From positions 114,206 to 178,205 of the forward strand of contig NZ_JAIQXU010000006.1 of the NCBI RefSeq assembly GCF_020166395.1: a stretch of DNA of 64,000 bases, in the 5' to 3' direction. Origin of the DNA: Deinococcus betulae. GTDB lineage: Bacteria; Deinococcota; Deinococci; Deinococcales; Deinococcaceae. Shown one piece after another: positions 40,719-49,569 of the stretch. The first letter of the stretch is position 1. Every line of letters begins with the position of its first letter. The notes under the pieces are model-generated. The model was given only the letters and a program-made list of their open reading frames with translations. It did not search any database and was not told where the DNA came from. A program made the position numbers and the translations under genes.

Positions 40719-42104
40719 ATGACGCTCCCCAACCTCACTCCGGCCCAGCGCACCGACATTGAACTCCTGGCGCGCGGCAAGCAGGACAAGAGCCGCACCC
40801 TGCGTGACCTGAAACTGCCAGAAACGCCGCAGGCGGCCCATACCCTGCTGCTGCGCGCGGGGCTCTGGACTGAGGCGCGCACGCCCTATGCTGACCGCCT
40901 GGGCGCCGCCCTGAGCGCCCTGACCCTGGAGGTGCCGCCCTTTGCCCCAGCCGAGCGGCTGGACCTGACACAGCTGGACGCCTACGCCATTGACGACGAG
41001 GGCAACCGCGACCCCGATGACGCCGTGGCCGCCGAGGCCCTGCCGGACGGAGGCACGCGCCTGTGGGTCCATGTAGCGGATGTCGCGGCGCTGGTCGCCC
41101 CCGACAGCGAGCTGGACCTGGAAGCCCGCGCGCGCGGCGCCACCCTGTACCTGCCGGACCGCACGGTGGGCATGTTGCCCGACGCCCTGGTGGAGCAGGC
41201 CGGGCTGGGCCTGCACCCCACCACGCTGGCCCTGAGCATCAGCCTGGACCTGGACGCGGACGGCAACGCCGACGCGGTGGACGTTCACCTGACGACCGTG
41301 CGGGTCTCCCGCCTGACCTATGACCAGGCGCAGGCGGCGCTGGACGCCGGGCAGGAACCGTTTGTCACGCTGGCCCGGCTGGCCGCGCAAAGCCGGGCGC
41401 TTCGGGAGAGCGAGGGCGCCCTGAGCATTGACCTGCCCGAAGTGCGCGTCAAGGCGAGCGAGGAAGGCGCGCAGGTCACGCCGCTGCCCAAGCCGCCCAT
41501 GCGCGCGGTGGTGCAGGAATGCATGACGCTGGCCGGCTGGGCCACCGCCATCTACGCCGACGACCACGACCTGCCGCTGCCGTTTGCCACCCAGGACGCG
41601 CCGCACCGCGAGGTGCGCGGCGAGACCCTGAATGCCCAGTGGGCGCGCCGCAAGACGCTGGCCCGCACCCGCTTTCAGCCGGCCCCCGGCCCCCACGCGG
41701 GCATGGGCCTGGACCTATACGCCCAGGCCACCAGCCCCATGCGGCGCTATCTGGACCTGGTGGTGCATCAGCAGCTGCGCGCCCACCTGACCGGCGGCTC
41801 TCCCCTAAGTGGCAAAGAGGTCGCCGCCCGCGTGGCCCAGGCCCAGATGAATGCCGACGCCACCCGCACGGCCGAGCGCCTGAGCCGAAAGCACCACACC
41901 CTGCGCTTTATAGCGGCGCAACCTGAACGGGTCTGGCCGGCGGTGGTCGTAGAGCGACGCGGCCCCCAGGCGACCCTGCTGATTCCGGAACTCGCTTTCG
42001 ACGTGGCCGTGAGCACCGCCACCCCAGCTGGTCAGGAGGTGCAGGTGCAGCTGACGGACGTGAATCTGGCGGACCTGAGTGTGCGTGCACGGGTGACCGG
42101 ATAA
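40719..42104 (+). CDS. RNase II-family exoribonuclease, short single-catalytic-domain form
   Basis: The 461-residue enzyme has the RNB core with catalytic Asp cluster IDDEGNRDPDDAVA (about residues 88-101) and the LWVHVADVA strand. RNB motif YLPDRTVGMLP and QATSPMRRYLDLVVHQQL (about 330-347) complete it. The C-terminal S1-like part is short. The length and shape match the D. radiodurans RNase II-like enzyme (DR_0020) of known structure, as I recall. TATGCT lies six bases before the ATG, indicating a leaderless transcript. It degrades RNA from the 3' end. Confidence 0.9.
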   Translation: MTLPNLTPAQRTDIELLARGKQDKSRTLRDLKLPETPQAAHTLLLRAGLWTEARTPYADRLGAALSALTLEVPPFAPAERLDLTQLDAYAIDDEGNRDPDDAVAAEALPDGGTRLWVHVADVAALVAPDSELDLEARARGATLYLPDRTVGMLPDALVEQAGLGLHPTTLALSISLDLDADGNADAVDVHLTTVRVSRLTYDQAQAALDAGQEPFVTLARLAAQSRALRESEGALSIDLPEVRVKASEEGAQVTPLPKPPMRAVVQECMTLAGWATAIYADDHDLPLPFATQDAPHREVRGETLNAQWARRKTLARTRFQPAPGPHAGMGLDLYAQATSPMRRYLDLVVHQQLRAHLTGGSPLSGKEVAARVAQAQMNADATRTAERLSRKHHTLRFIAAQPERVWPAVVVERRGPQATLLIPELAFDVAVSTATPAGQEVQVQLTDVNLADLSVRARVTG

Positions 42105-42139
42105 GGGGCAGCAGAAGCACCCAAATCCCTGACCAGAAC

Positions 42140-42208
42140 GGGACAGATGACTCCGGCTCTGTATAAAATCACACGCTCTGATTTCGCTAAGAACGAAAAA
42201 AGAGCGTG
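42140..42208 (+). promoter_or_regulatory. Promoter followed at once by a long hairpin
   Basis: GGGACA, 16 bases, TATAAA (42140-42167), and then CACGCTCT/AGAGCGTG arms (42172-42179, 42201-42208) with an inner TTTCG/CGAAA helix. The RNA would start inside the hairpin. It may be a structured 5' leader for the next gene or the 3' end of RNase II transcripts. No T-run follows. Confidence 0.45.
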
Positions 42209-42285
42209 AGAGACGCACAATCTGGTCTGGCAAACCTGATTCATCTTTCATTCATCTGCCTGCCGCTGTGGCTACACTGCCAGGT

Positions 42286-42555
42286 ATGTCAGCAGCGAGT
42301 TCCATCACGAGCGACATCGTGTCCCTGCGCATGAGCCATTGCCGCGCCGAGCACGCCGCCCGCAGTGCCCAGTACCACCTCGCTGTGCTGCACTACCGCA
42401 CCTGCCTGGAAGTCGCCGAATGCCGTGAAGACTGCCGCGCTGTGGAGTTCTTTGCCCTGAAGCTGGCCCACTGCTACGACCGCATGGGCCTGGGTCAGAA
42501 GGCTGCCAGTTTCCGCGCGCTGGCCGACAGCAGTGAGCCGCCGCTGCTGGGCTGA
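42286..42555 (+). CDS. Small helical (TPR-like) protein, 89 aa
   Basis: Start ATG at 42286 has TACACT seven bases upstream, so the transcript is probably leaderless. The protein is helical and reads like one or two TPR repeats (SAQYHLAVLHYRTCLEVAE, VEFFALKLAHCYDRMGLGQKA). It has five cysteines. No enzyme motif. Function unknown. A hairpin precedes it. Confidence 0.75.
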   Translation: MSAASSITSDIVSLRMSHCRAEHAARSAQYHLAVLHYRTCLEVAECREDCRAVEFFALKLAHCYDRMGLGQKAASFRALADSSEPPLLG

Positions 42556-42746
42556 GATCGGTTGAGGCCGACAGCACGGTTGGGGCCGTAGTCCTGGCCC
42601 GTCACCTGGAGCAAACGCTTTTTGGTCAGCAGGCCTTCTCCGGTCGCTCCCTGCCTACCTGCGGCCTCTTGCCGGGCTGCTTCCCTGAGGCCAACCTTTG
42701 GCCAGAGGTCACCTGCGCGTCAGGTGCAGGGCGCACACTCTGGACC

Positions 42747-43103
42747 ATGCGCGCTTTTCTGACGGCCCTGACCCTGCTGCTTCCGGCCTCTGCCCACGCC
42801 GCCACCCTCGACCTGCATCTGGGCCAGACCGGCCAGCTGGGGAGCCGCACCCTGACCCTCCTGCGGGTGCAGGACAGCCGCTGCCCTATCAACGCCCGCT
42901 GCGTGAGGGCCGGTGAACTCCAGGCCAGTGTCTTAGTGACAGAGGCGGGCCGGACACGGCTGCTGCGGCTTGTCTGGCCCGAACCGGGCAACCAGCTTCC
43001 TGTGGCGGGGGTGCGTGTCAGCCGGGCGACAGATCTGCTGGCAGGGTCTGGGCCTAAAGAGCCGCTGGTGGTGACGTTCAGCGACGAGCCGGCCGGGCGT
43101 TGA
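42747..43103 (+). CDS. Small secreted protein with Cys-x5-Cys beta domain, 118 aa
   Basis: Signal peptide MRAFLTALTLLLPASAHAA, then a beta domain with the motif DSRCPINARCVRAGEL, a pattern seen in several small secreted or lipoprotein families of unknown function. The two Cys probably form a disulfide. CACACT lies seven bases before the ATG, so the transcript is probably leaderless. Function unknown. Confidence 0.75.
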   Translation: MRAFLTALTLLLPASAHAATLDLHLGQTGQLGSRTLTLLRVQDSRCPINARCVRAGELQASVLVTEAGRTRLLRLVWPEPGNQLPVAGVRVSRATDLLAGSGPKEPLVVTFSDEPAGR

Positions 43104-43184
43104 GGGCCACCATGTCACTGGCCACGCTCACCGGCCTGACCAGTTAGTGAGCCTCGGCGTCAGCGTTGACGCCCGAACGCCGCT

Positions 43185-43640
43185 CTATTTCACGACCTGA
43201 ACCCCTTGCTCGGCCATGATCCAGAACCGCCCGGCGGCGTCCGGCTGCACGAACAGAATGTTAGGGGCGGTGTACCCCCGGCTGAGGCTCTGGCGCTGCG
43301 CTGAAATTTGCACGAAAGCACCTTTGACCTGATAGCTGACATTGAAGTAACGGTCTGGAGTTTCTGTTAAGGGGACGCTGACGGCCAGCTTTTTGTACTG
43401 CGCGCCGGTCAGTTCCAGGGTGCGGTTGCCTGTAGTGGCGCTCTGCCGGGTGACGATGATGCGTGCAGTGTCGTGATACAGCGCTGCAGCGCGCCGACCG
43501 TCGTTGGCCGCATGGGCCGCCAGGTACTCGGCGAAGAATGTCTTGGCGCCAGCCAGCAGCTGCGCGTCGCTGAGCTTGTTGGTCTGGGCACTCACCTCTG
43601 CCGAAACGGTCAGGAGAGAAAGGAGGAGCAGGCGCTTCAT
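43185..43640 (-). CDS. Secreted NTF2/SnoaL-like protein, 151 aa
   Basis: Signal peptide MKRLLLLSLLTVSAEVSAQ. The rest has the shape of an NTF2-like cone: a helix pair (LLAGAKTFFAEYLAAHAANDGRRAAALY), then strands (HDTARIIVTRQ, RYFNVSYQVKGAFVQI) and a C-terminal FWIMAEQGVQVVK strand. TAGCCT lies six bases before the ATG, so it is probably leaderless. No catalytic residues recognised. Confidence 0.75.
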   Translation of the reverse strand: MKRLLLLSLLTVSAEVSAQTNKLSDAQLLAGAKTFFAEYLAAHAANDGRRAAALYHDTARIIVTRQSATTGNRTLELTGAQYKKLAVSVPLTETPDRYFNVSYQVKGAFVQISAQRQSLSRGYTAPNILFVQPDAAGRFWIMAEQGVQVVK

Positions 43641-43747
43641 CCTTCCAGGCTAACAGTGCTCGGGACGCCACGCCGCCTACTCTGAGCATTTACCCGATTG
43701 ATCTAGCACCGGCTGAACCAGGAGTCATCGGTGATTTAATGGCCCCC

Positions 43748-44812
43748 ATGTCTGACGCTTCCCTCACGCCCCAGGCCCACCCCACCCCGCGCGAACTGGG
43801 GTTTGCCATGCCCGCCGAGTGGGCGCCGCACGCCGCGACCTGGCTGAGCTGGCCTGCGGACGATGACCTGTGGTTTGGTCACCTGGACGCCGTACGCGGC
43901 GAGTTTGCCGAACTGGTGCGGACCATCGCCCGCTTTGAACCGGTGCAGTTGCTGGTGCGCGACGAGGAGAGCGAGACCGACGCGCGCGGCCGCCTGACCG
44001 GCGCCGACGTGACCTACCACCGCGTGCCGCTGGACGACGTGTGGGTGCGTGACAACGGCCCCATCTTCGTGCAGCGGGACAGGGACGTGGCCCTTACCGA
44101 CTGGAAATTCAATTCCTGGGGGGGCAAATTCAACTGGCACAACGACGACCGGGTGCCGGAATACGTGGCAGAGCAGCTGGGCGTCCACCGCTGGGCGCTG
44201 CCGTTCGTGCTGGAAGGCGGCGGCCTGGAGGTCAACGGCGCCGGAGTGGGCCTGACCACCCGCTCCTGCTTCCTGACCGACACGCGCAATCCTGGCCTGA
44301 CCGAAGAGGGTTACGCCTTCTTGCTGGGCGACACACTGGGCATCAGGAAACTGCTGTGGCTGGACGGCGGCCTGGAGAATGACCACACCGACGGGCACAT
44401 TGACACCATTACCCGCTTTACCGACGAGCGCACCATTGTCACCAGTGTCGAGAGCGATCCCAGCGATCCCAACCACGCGGTGATGAGCAAAAATCTGGCC
44501 GACCTGCGCGCCATGACTGACGCACACGGCGAGCCTTTCCGAATCGTAGAGCTGCCACTGCCCGCCGACTATCTGGAAGGCGCCGAGGGCCGCCTGCCAC
44601 CCACCTACGCGAACTTTTATATCGGCAACGGCTTTGTCGCCGTGCCGCAATATGGGGACCCCAACGACGCCCGCGCGCTGGAGATTCTGACGCCGCTGTT
44701 CCCCGGCCGCGAGGTGATTGGCCTGAGCAGCCGGGCGATTATTGAGGGCGGCGGCTCCTTTCACTGCGTGACCCAGCAGCAGCCGGCCGGGCAGGCATGG
44801 CAGAGCGAGTAG
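43748..44812 (+). CDS. aguA: Agmatine deiminase
   Basis: The 354-residue enzyme converts agmatine to N-carbamoylputrescine and ammonia. It has the guanidine-deiminase fold with WLSWPADDDLWFG and WVRDNGPIFV near the N-terminus, the central EGGGLEVNG and DGGLENDHTDGHID (catalytic His and Asp), and the C-terminal catalytic Cys in IIEGGGSFHCVTQQQP. ATG 43748 has TTTAAT seven bases upstream, with CTGAAC 16 bases further as -35, so the transcript is leaderless; the in-frame ATG nine bases earlier lies inside the promoter. The partner gene aguB lies 3.1 kb downstream. Confidence 0.95.
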   Translation: MSDASLTPQAHPTPRELGFAMPAEWAPHAATWLSWPADDDLWFGHLDAVRGEFAELVRTIARFEPVQLLVRDEESETDARGRLTGADVTYHRVPLDDVWVRDNGPIFVQRDRDVALTDWKFNSWGGKFNWHNDDRVPEYVAEQLGVHRWALPFVLEGGGLEVNGAGVGLTTRSCFLTDTRNPGLTEEGYAFLLGDTLGIRKLLWLDGGLENDHTDGHIDTITRFTDERTIVTSVESDPSDPNHAVMSKNLADLRAMTDAHGEPFRIVELPLPADYLEGAEGRLPPTYANFYIGNGFVAVPQYGDPNDARALEILTPLFPGREVIGLSSRAIIEGGGSFHCVTQQQPAGQAWQSE

Positions 44813-44813
44813 G

Positions 44814-45227
44814 TCAGTTCTCCCAGTGCCGCCGGCCCCACAGCGCCTCTGATTCGAGGATGTAGGCCCCGCGCAGTTCCTCGACCAATTTGGACGGGCT
44901 AGGAATGAAATAAAACCAGGGCAGGCCAGCGCGTTCCAGCAGCGGCTCGCAGGGTTCGTACCAGTCGGTCTTTCCCTCGGGCGACCAGCGGCGGCAGAGG
45001 CCGACAGGACAGTCGCAAGTCGCCGCCTTCACCCTGGGCCTGGAAAGCAGGTGGGTCAGCGCGGCCTCGCGGGACTCAAAGACCTGGCTGCCGCCTGAAG
45101 TCCCACCTGGGCCGACAAAGAAAAAGCAGAACTCGCCAGGGCAACACGAAGAATCAGGTTTGACAGAAGGATGATAGAGAATACCGCTATTTTCGCAGAA
45201 GGAGCAGCATGACGGAACCTCTGGCAT
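44814..45227 (-). CDS. Hypothetical Cys-rich protein, start doubtful
   Basis: The frame of 137 codons is Cys-rich (SCCSFCENSG, SSCCPGEFCFFF, TCDCPVGLCRRW) and ends in DWYEPCEPLLERAGLPWFYF and a charged tail. The only upstream ATG (45227) lies inside the neighbouring plus-strand gene and its promoter overlaps that gene's, while the next possible start is a GTG that would give about 70 residues. Its C-terminal part has a natural composition. It is convergent with aguA two bases away. Reality and start are both uncertain. Confidence 0.4.
   Translation of the reverse strand: MPEVPSCCSFCENSGILYHPSVKPDSSCCPGEFCFFFVGPGGTSGGSQVFESREAALTHLLSRPRVKAATCDCPVGLCRRWSPEGKTDWYEPCEPLLERAGLPWFYFIPSPSKLVEELRGAYILESEALWGRRHWEN
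45160..45187 (+). promoter_or_regulatory. Promoter of the duplicated GNAT gene
   Basis: A perfect TTGACA, 16 bases, TACCGC, about 20 bases before the AGAAGGAG ribosome site. The -10 is poor, but AT-rich DNA follows it. Confidence 0.45.
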
Positions 45228-46396
45228 TCATTGACCTCGGGGACGGCTACAGCGCCTGCCCCGTCTCGCTGGACACTTACCGTGAAGCCTGCGCGCGACT
45301 GGAAGACCAAATTTTTGGCGGAAACTCGCTGTATGCCTTTGACCCACCCGTGCGCTCTGCCCCGCCGCTGGGCGAGACGTGGAACTGGGGCATCTACCAC
45401 GGGGCCGAGTTGGTGGGCTGGCACCATGCCCACGCCCGCGACGAGCGCACCGTCTACATGGCCGACACTGGCTTGCTGCCGGCACACCAGGGACGCGGCG
45501 TCTACACCCGCCTCCTGCCGCACCTGCTGACCACCTTTCGGGCGGCCGGGTTCACCCTGGTTCAGAGCCACCACCGCGCCACCAACAATGCCGTCCTGGT
45601 GCCCAAACTGCGCGCCGGCTTTTATCTCCAGGGTCTGAATGCTTACGCTGGTGGTCTGAATGCCGCCCTGACCCTCTCTCTGGACGACGCCTATGCCGGC
45701 GCCATGCACGCGCGCAGCGGTTTCCGGGGGGCGTGGGGAGAGACGGCCCGGCGGCTGGGCCTGCCGGAGATTCCGGCCGCGCCGGTCAGCGAGCCTCCCC
45801 TGTTGCCACTGCCGCTGGAAGCTGAGCCTGGCACGGACCTGGGCGGTGGGTACAGCCTGCACCGCGTCACGACAGACGTGTACCGCACAGTCTACGGACA
45901 GCTGGAAGCCTTCGCCTACAGCACGGTGTCCTTTGACTGGGCAGGGACAGCTGAAGCGGCCCCGCCGCGTGGACCACTGTGGGCGTGGCTGCTGGCGCGC
46001 GGCGGCGTGGTGGTCGGCTGGCAGGCCAGCCGCGCCTGGGACGCACGCACGGCGTATATGGTCAACACGGCGCTGCTGCCTGCCCACCGGGGACAGGGCG
46101 TGTACAGCCGCCTGCTGCCCGTGGTGATGGCCGCCCTCCACGCCGAGGGCTACCCCCTGATTCGCAGCCACCATCACCTGACAAACAACGCCGTCATCGT
46201 GCCCAAACTGCGCGCGGGCTTTCGCTTTCAGGGTCTACAGGTCGACGAACATGGCGTAATGGCGGTCCTCCTGCACAGCGCCGACCCGGTGTATCAGGCC
46301 TACATGGATGTGCGCAGCGGGCTCGTGCGGCCTCGGGGCGAAGTGGCGCGGCGGCTGGGCCAGCCCGAAACGCCAGAGGGCAGGGGCCAACACTGA
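45209..46396 (+). CDS. Tandem double-GNAT protein, 395 aa
   Basis: Two GNAT domains lie in tandem, about residues 1-190 and 205-395. They align clearly with each other: LLPAHQGRGVYTRLLPHLL against LLPAHRGQGVYSRLLPVVM, and RATNNAVLVPKLRAGFYLQGL against HLTNNAVIVPKLRAGFRFQGL. Both keep the acetyl-CoA loop. The protein probably arose by internal duplication. ATG has AGAAGGAG upstream. Substrate unknown. The last 15 residues of each copy end ARRLGLPE or ARRLGQPE, so the repeat spans the full length. Confidence 0.88.
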   Translation: MTEPLAFIDLGDGYSACPVSLDTYREACARLEDQIFGGNSLYAFDPPVRSAPPLGETWNWGIYHGAELVGWHHAHARDERTVYMADTGLLPAHQGRGVYTRLLPHLLTTFRAAGFTLVQSHHRATNNAVLVPKLRAGFYLQGLNAYAGGLNAALTLSLDDAYAGAMHARSGFRGAWGETARRLGLPEIPAAPVSEPPLLPLPLEAEPGTDLGGGYSLHRVTTDVYRTVYGQLEAFAYSTVSFDWAGTAEAAPPRGPLWAWLLARGGVVVGWQASRAWDARTAYMVNTALLPAHRGQGVYSRLLPVVMAALHAEGYPLIRSHHHLTNNAVIVPKLRAGFRFQGLQVDEHGVMAVLLHSADPVYQAYMDVRSGLVRPRGEVARRLGQPETPEGRGQH

Positions 46397-46429
46397 CGCC
46401 GGCCTTCTCCGGTGCCCAGCGACCAGGGA

Positions 46430-47065
46430 TTAAGCTTGCCCGCCTTTCCTGGGTGGCCGGTTTTTCGCGCGCTTGATGGTGCCAATTTCTGCCTTGCTGG
46501 TTAACACGGTGCGGTAGAGGCTCCACCAGTCGCGGGCGGCCGCAGGGTCGCGGGTGAGCGTCTCAAAGCGGTAGTACGCCGCCTCGCCGCTGGGCAGCAC
46601 AAAAGTAGGCGTTCCGAACACGCCGACCTCGCGGGCGGCATCCAGCTCGGCGCGCAGGTCGGCGCGGCGGGCCTGGTCGTCGGCCAGGTCAGCGGCAAAG
46701 CGCTCCAGGTTCAGCCCGACGCTCTCAGCCGCCGCCTGAATGGTCGCTTCATCCAGCGTCCCCTTGGCTTCGTGTACGGCTCGGTACAGGGCCAAAGCGA
46801 ACGCCCAGTGCGCGGCTTCCCCCTGCTGGGCGGCCGCATGTGAGGCCAGGAAAGCACGCAGGCTGCCCTGTTGGTAAGGCGTGCCTTCCCCGTGCGGCTG
46901 CTCGGTCAGGCGCCAGGTCAGCTCGGCGGCATTGTCGGCGTGGTTGCCTTCTACCAGCGAGTAATGGCGCAGCCGAAAAGGCTCGCCCTCTGCCCGCAGG
47001 ACTTCGGCCAGTTCGACCCCACGCCAGGCGTAGGGGCACAGGAAATCGAAATACAGGTCCGTCAT
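46430..47065 (-). CDS. DsbA-family (FrnE-like) thioredoxin-fold protein
   Basis: The 211-residue protein begins LYFDFLCPYAWRGVELAEVL and ends with the cis-proline segment GVFGTPTFVLPSG (about 148-160), as in DsbA/FrnE and HCCA isomerases. Only one Cys lies in the CPYA active-site position, so it is not a typical disulfide oxidase; glutathione-dependent isomerase or mono-thiol chemistry is more likely. The C-terminus is basic (KRAKNRPPRKGGQA). TACCGT lies six bases before the ATG, which suggests a leaderless transcript. Confidence 0.88.
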   Translation of the reverse strand: MTDLYFDFLCPYAWRGVELAEVLRAEGEPFRLRHYSLVEGNHADNAAELTWRLTEQPHGEGTPYQQGSLRAFLASHAAAQQGEAAHWAFALALYRAVHEAKGTLDEATIQAAAESVGLNLERFAADLADDQARRADLRAELDAAREVGVFGTPTFVLPSGEAAYYRFETLTRDPAAARDWWSLYRTVLTSKAEIGTIKRAKNRPPRKGGQA

Positions 47066-47406
47066 GGAGGCACGGTAGCACCCTGGCCCCGCTGGTTCAG
47101 GGTGTTGCCAGACACCTGCGCACTTGCATCAGGGATAAAGCCAGGACAGGCAAGAGTGCACCCTGTGGCGACTTGAGCCTTCCTCATGGAAGGAGCAGAG
47201 ATATGGGGCCTGGGGAGAGGCTGGTTGAGGTGGGCCAGCCGCTTGAATGGGCATGAACTGAGCGCTGCACCAAATAAAAGCTGACGCACTCCGCCCGCTG
47301 AGGCTCCTCGCGCTGACCTCTGATGAGCCGTTGTCCTCGCTATCCGAAGACCGTGACCGCAGCCAGCTCTCCCGAAGACCCTTAAGTTCTGCCCGTTGAC
47401 CCTGTC
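47066..47406. other. 341-base gap, no gene seen
   Basis: No frame with sensible composition and no repeat or T-run terminator. AT-rich ACCAAATAAAAGC near 47268-47282 is the only notable string. The region carries the promoter of the DsbA-like gene at its right end (47066-47080). Confidence 0.45.
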
Positions 47407-47868
47407 CTAGCGCACAACCTTGACCGTCAGTGACCGCAGAACGGGCGGAAACAAATGACGGACCTCTTCGTTTAAAGCGGCCGAATCCTGCACGAACAGC
47501 AGGCGCGCAGTGGTGCCCGCTACTCCCGCCTTGAAGGTGTAAGTCACGTCAAACCGCAGCATGGCCGGACCGCGCTCACCTTCCGCAGTGCGCTGCGTGT
47601 TCAGCAAGGTTAGGGCCGGTGGGAGACCGACCAGTGGGGCCAGCTTCCACGTCAGCGGGGTTTCAATCGTGTCCTCGAACAGGTGAACGCGCAGGGTCTC
47701 ACCCACATGAACTGTCACCATCGTCTGCTCCTGCCGCAAGGCCAGGTCCACCACCCTCACCGCGTCCGTTCCAGGGCTTCCCTCAGAACCTCCCCGCGCC
47801 AGGGCACTTCCCATCACCAGCAGCGAAAGACCAGAAGCCAGGCGAACGGCAACAACCTGAGGGGCCAT
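47407..47868 (-). CDS. Secreted protein, chagasin/I42-like fold suspected
   Basis: The 153 residues start with a signal-like segment (AVRLASGLSLLVMGSALA). The rest reads TVHVGETLRVHLFEDTIETPLTWKL and AMLRFDVTYTFKAGVAGTTARLLFVQ, resembling the strands of chagasin-type (I42) cysteine-protease inhibitors, though without their strict NPTTGY loop. Start uncertain; ATG 47868 is taken. Function only suggested. Confidence 0.55.
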   Translation of the reverse strand: MAPQVVAVRLASGLSLLVMGSALARGGSEGSPGTDAVRVVDLALRQEQTMVTVHVGETLRVHLFEDTIETPLTWKLAPLVGLPPALTLLNTQRTAEGERGPAMLRFDVTYTFKAGVAGTTARLLFVQDSAALNEEVRHLFPPVLRSLTVKVVR

Positions 47869-47951
47869 GCCTCACTGTAAGCCGCCCCAGTTAAGGCGCC
47901 CGGCCGAAGACGCGCACCATTGGCCCGCCTGTCATCCGCTACCGTGTCTCC

Positions 47952-48838
<887 letters not shown>

Positions 48839-48842
<4 letters not shown>

Positions 48843-49495
48843 GCCTCACCGCCCCGGACCACCGGCGCCAGACCCAGCCGGTACAGGTACGGGTCTGGGC
48901 CGGTTTTGTGCAGGTAGCGGGCCAGTACGTCGCTCAGTTCGGTTTGCAGAGCCTTGGCATCCTCGCGGGTCAGCTGCAGCAGGCCCCGGTTCGCCAGCAG
49001 CGCCGGCGCCTCGGGGCGCAGCAGGTCGCGCCAGTCGAAGGTATCGGTGCCCGGCGTAATGTCCGAGACCACCTCGTCGCCGTTCACGTACAGCCGCAGG
49101 CCGATGTCCTGACGGTCCTGCACCAGCGTCAGCCCGGTCTGCACCACTGCCCGCGCGAAAGCCTCCTGAAAGCTGTGTTCGTGCAGGCCAATCAGGTCTT
49201 CCAGGCGGCTGAGCGGCGTGCAGTGATAGGGCACCACGAGGGCCTGAGCGGCCGCGCGGTAGTGGCGAACGGGGCGGCCACGCCGCGCTTCTTGCCGGAC
49301 CTCCTGCACCAGGCCTGCCGCCACCAAGCGGCGCACCCGGTGATGCACAGCGTTCAGAGGCCAGCCCAGCCCGACCGTCAGCGCCGACACCGTCCAGTCC
49401 CGGCGCATCAGGGCCTCCATCACCGGCAAGTAGGTCAGGTCCAGCAGGAGTTTGACGGCGGCAGGGTCGGTGACCGGCTGGAAGATGCGCACCAT
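48839..49495 (-). CDS. ArsR-like regulator divergent from the P450 gene
   Basis: The 218-residue protein has a helix-turn-helix near the N-terminus (VSALTVGLGWPLNAVHHRVRRLVAAGLV, about residues 36-63), a wing GRPVRHYRAA, and a C-terminal part like that of the regulator at 32731-33393 (VPYHCTPLSRLEDLIG). TACCCT lies seven bases before the ATG, indicating a leaderless transcript. Its TAA overlaps the aguB stop (TTAA). It probably regulates the divergent P450 gene through the inverted repeat between them. Confidence 0.82.
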
Positions 49496-49516
49496 AAGCC
49501 GCAGGGTACGCCAGTT

Positions 49517-49548
49517 CTACTCGGCGCTAGGGCTTGTGGATCGAGTAG
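49517..49548. promoter_or_regulatory. Inverted repeat between regulator and P450 gene
   Basis: CTACTCG and CGAGTAG are exact inverted arms with 18 bases between them, centred in the 74-base divergent region. This is a likely operator for the regulator. Confidence 0.55.
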
Positions 49549-49569
49549 CGGCGGGCGCAGGCTGAACCC

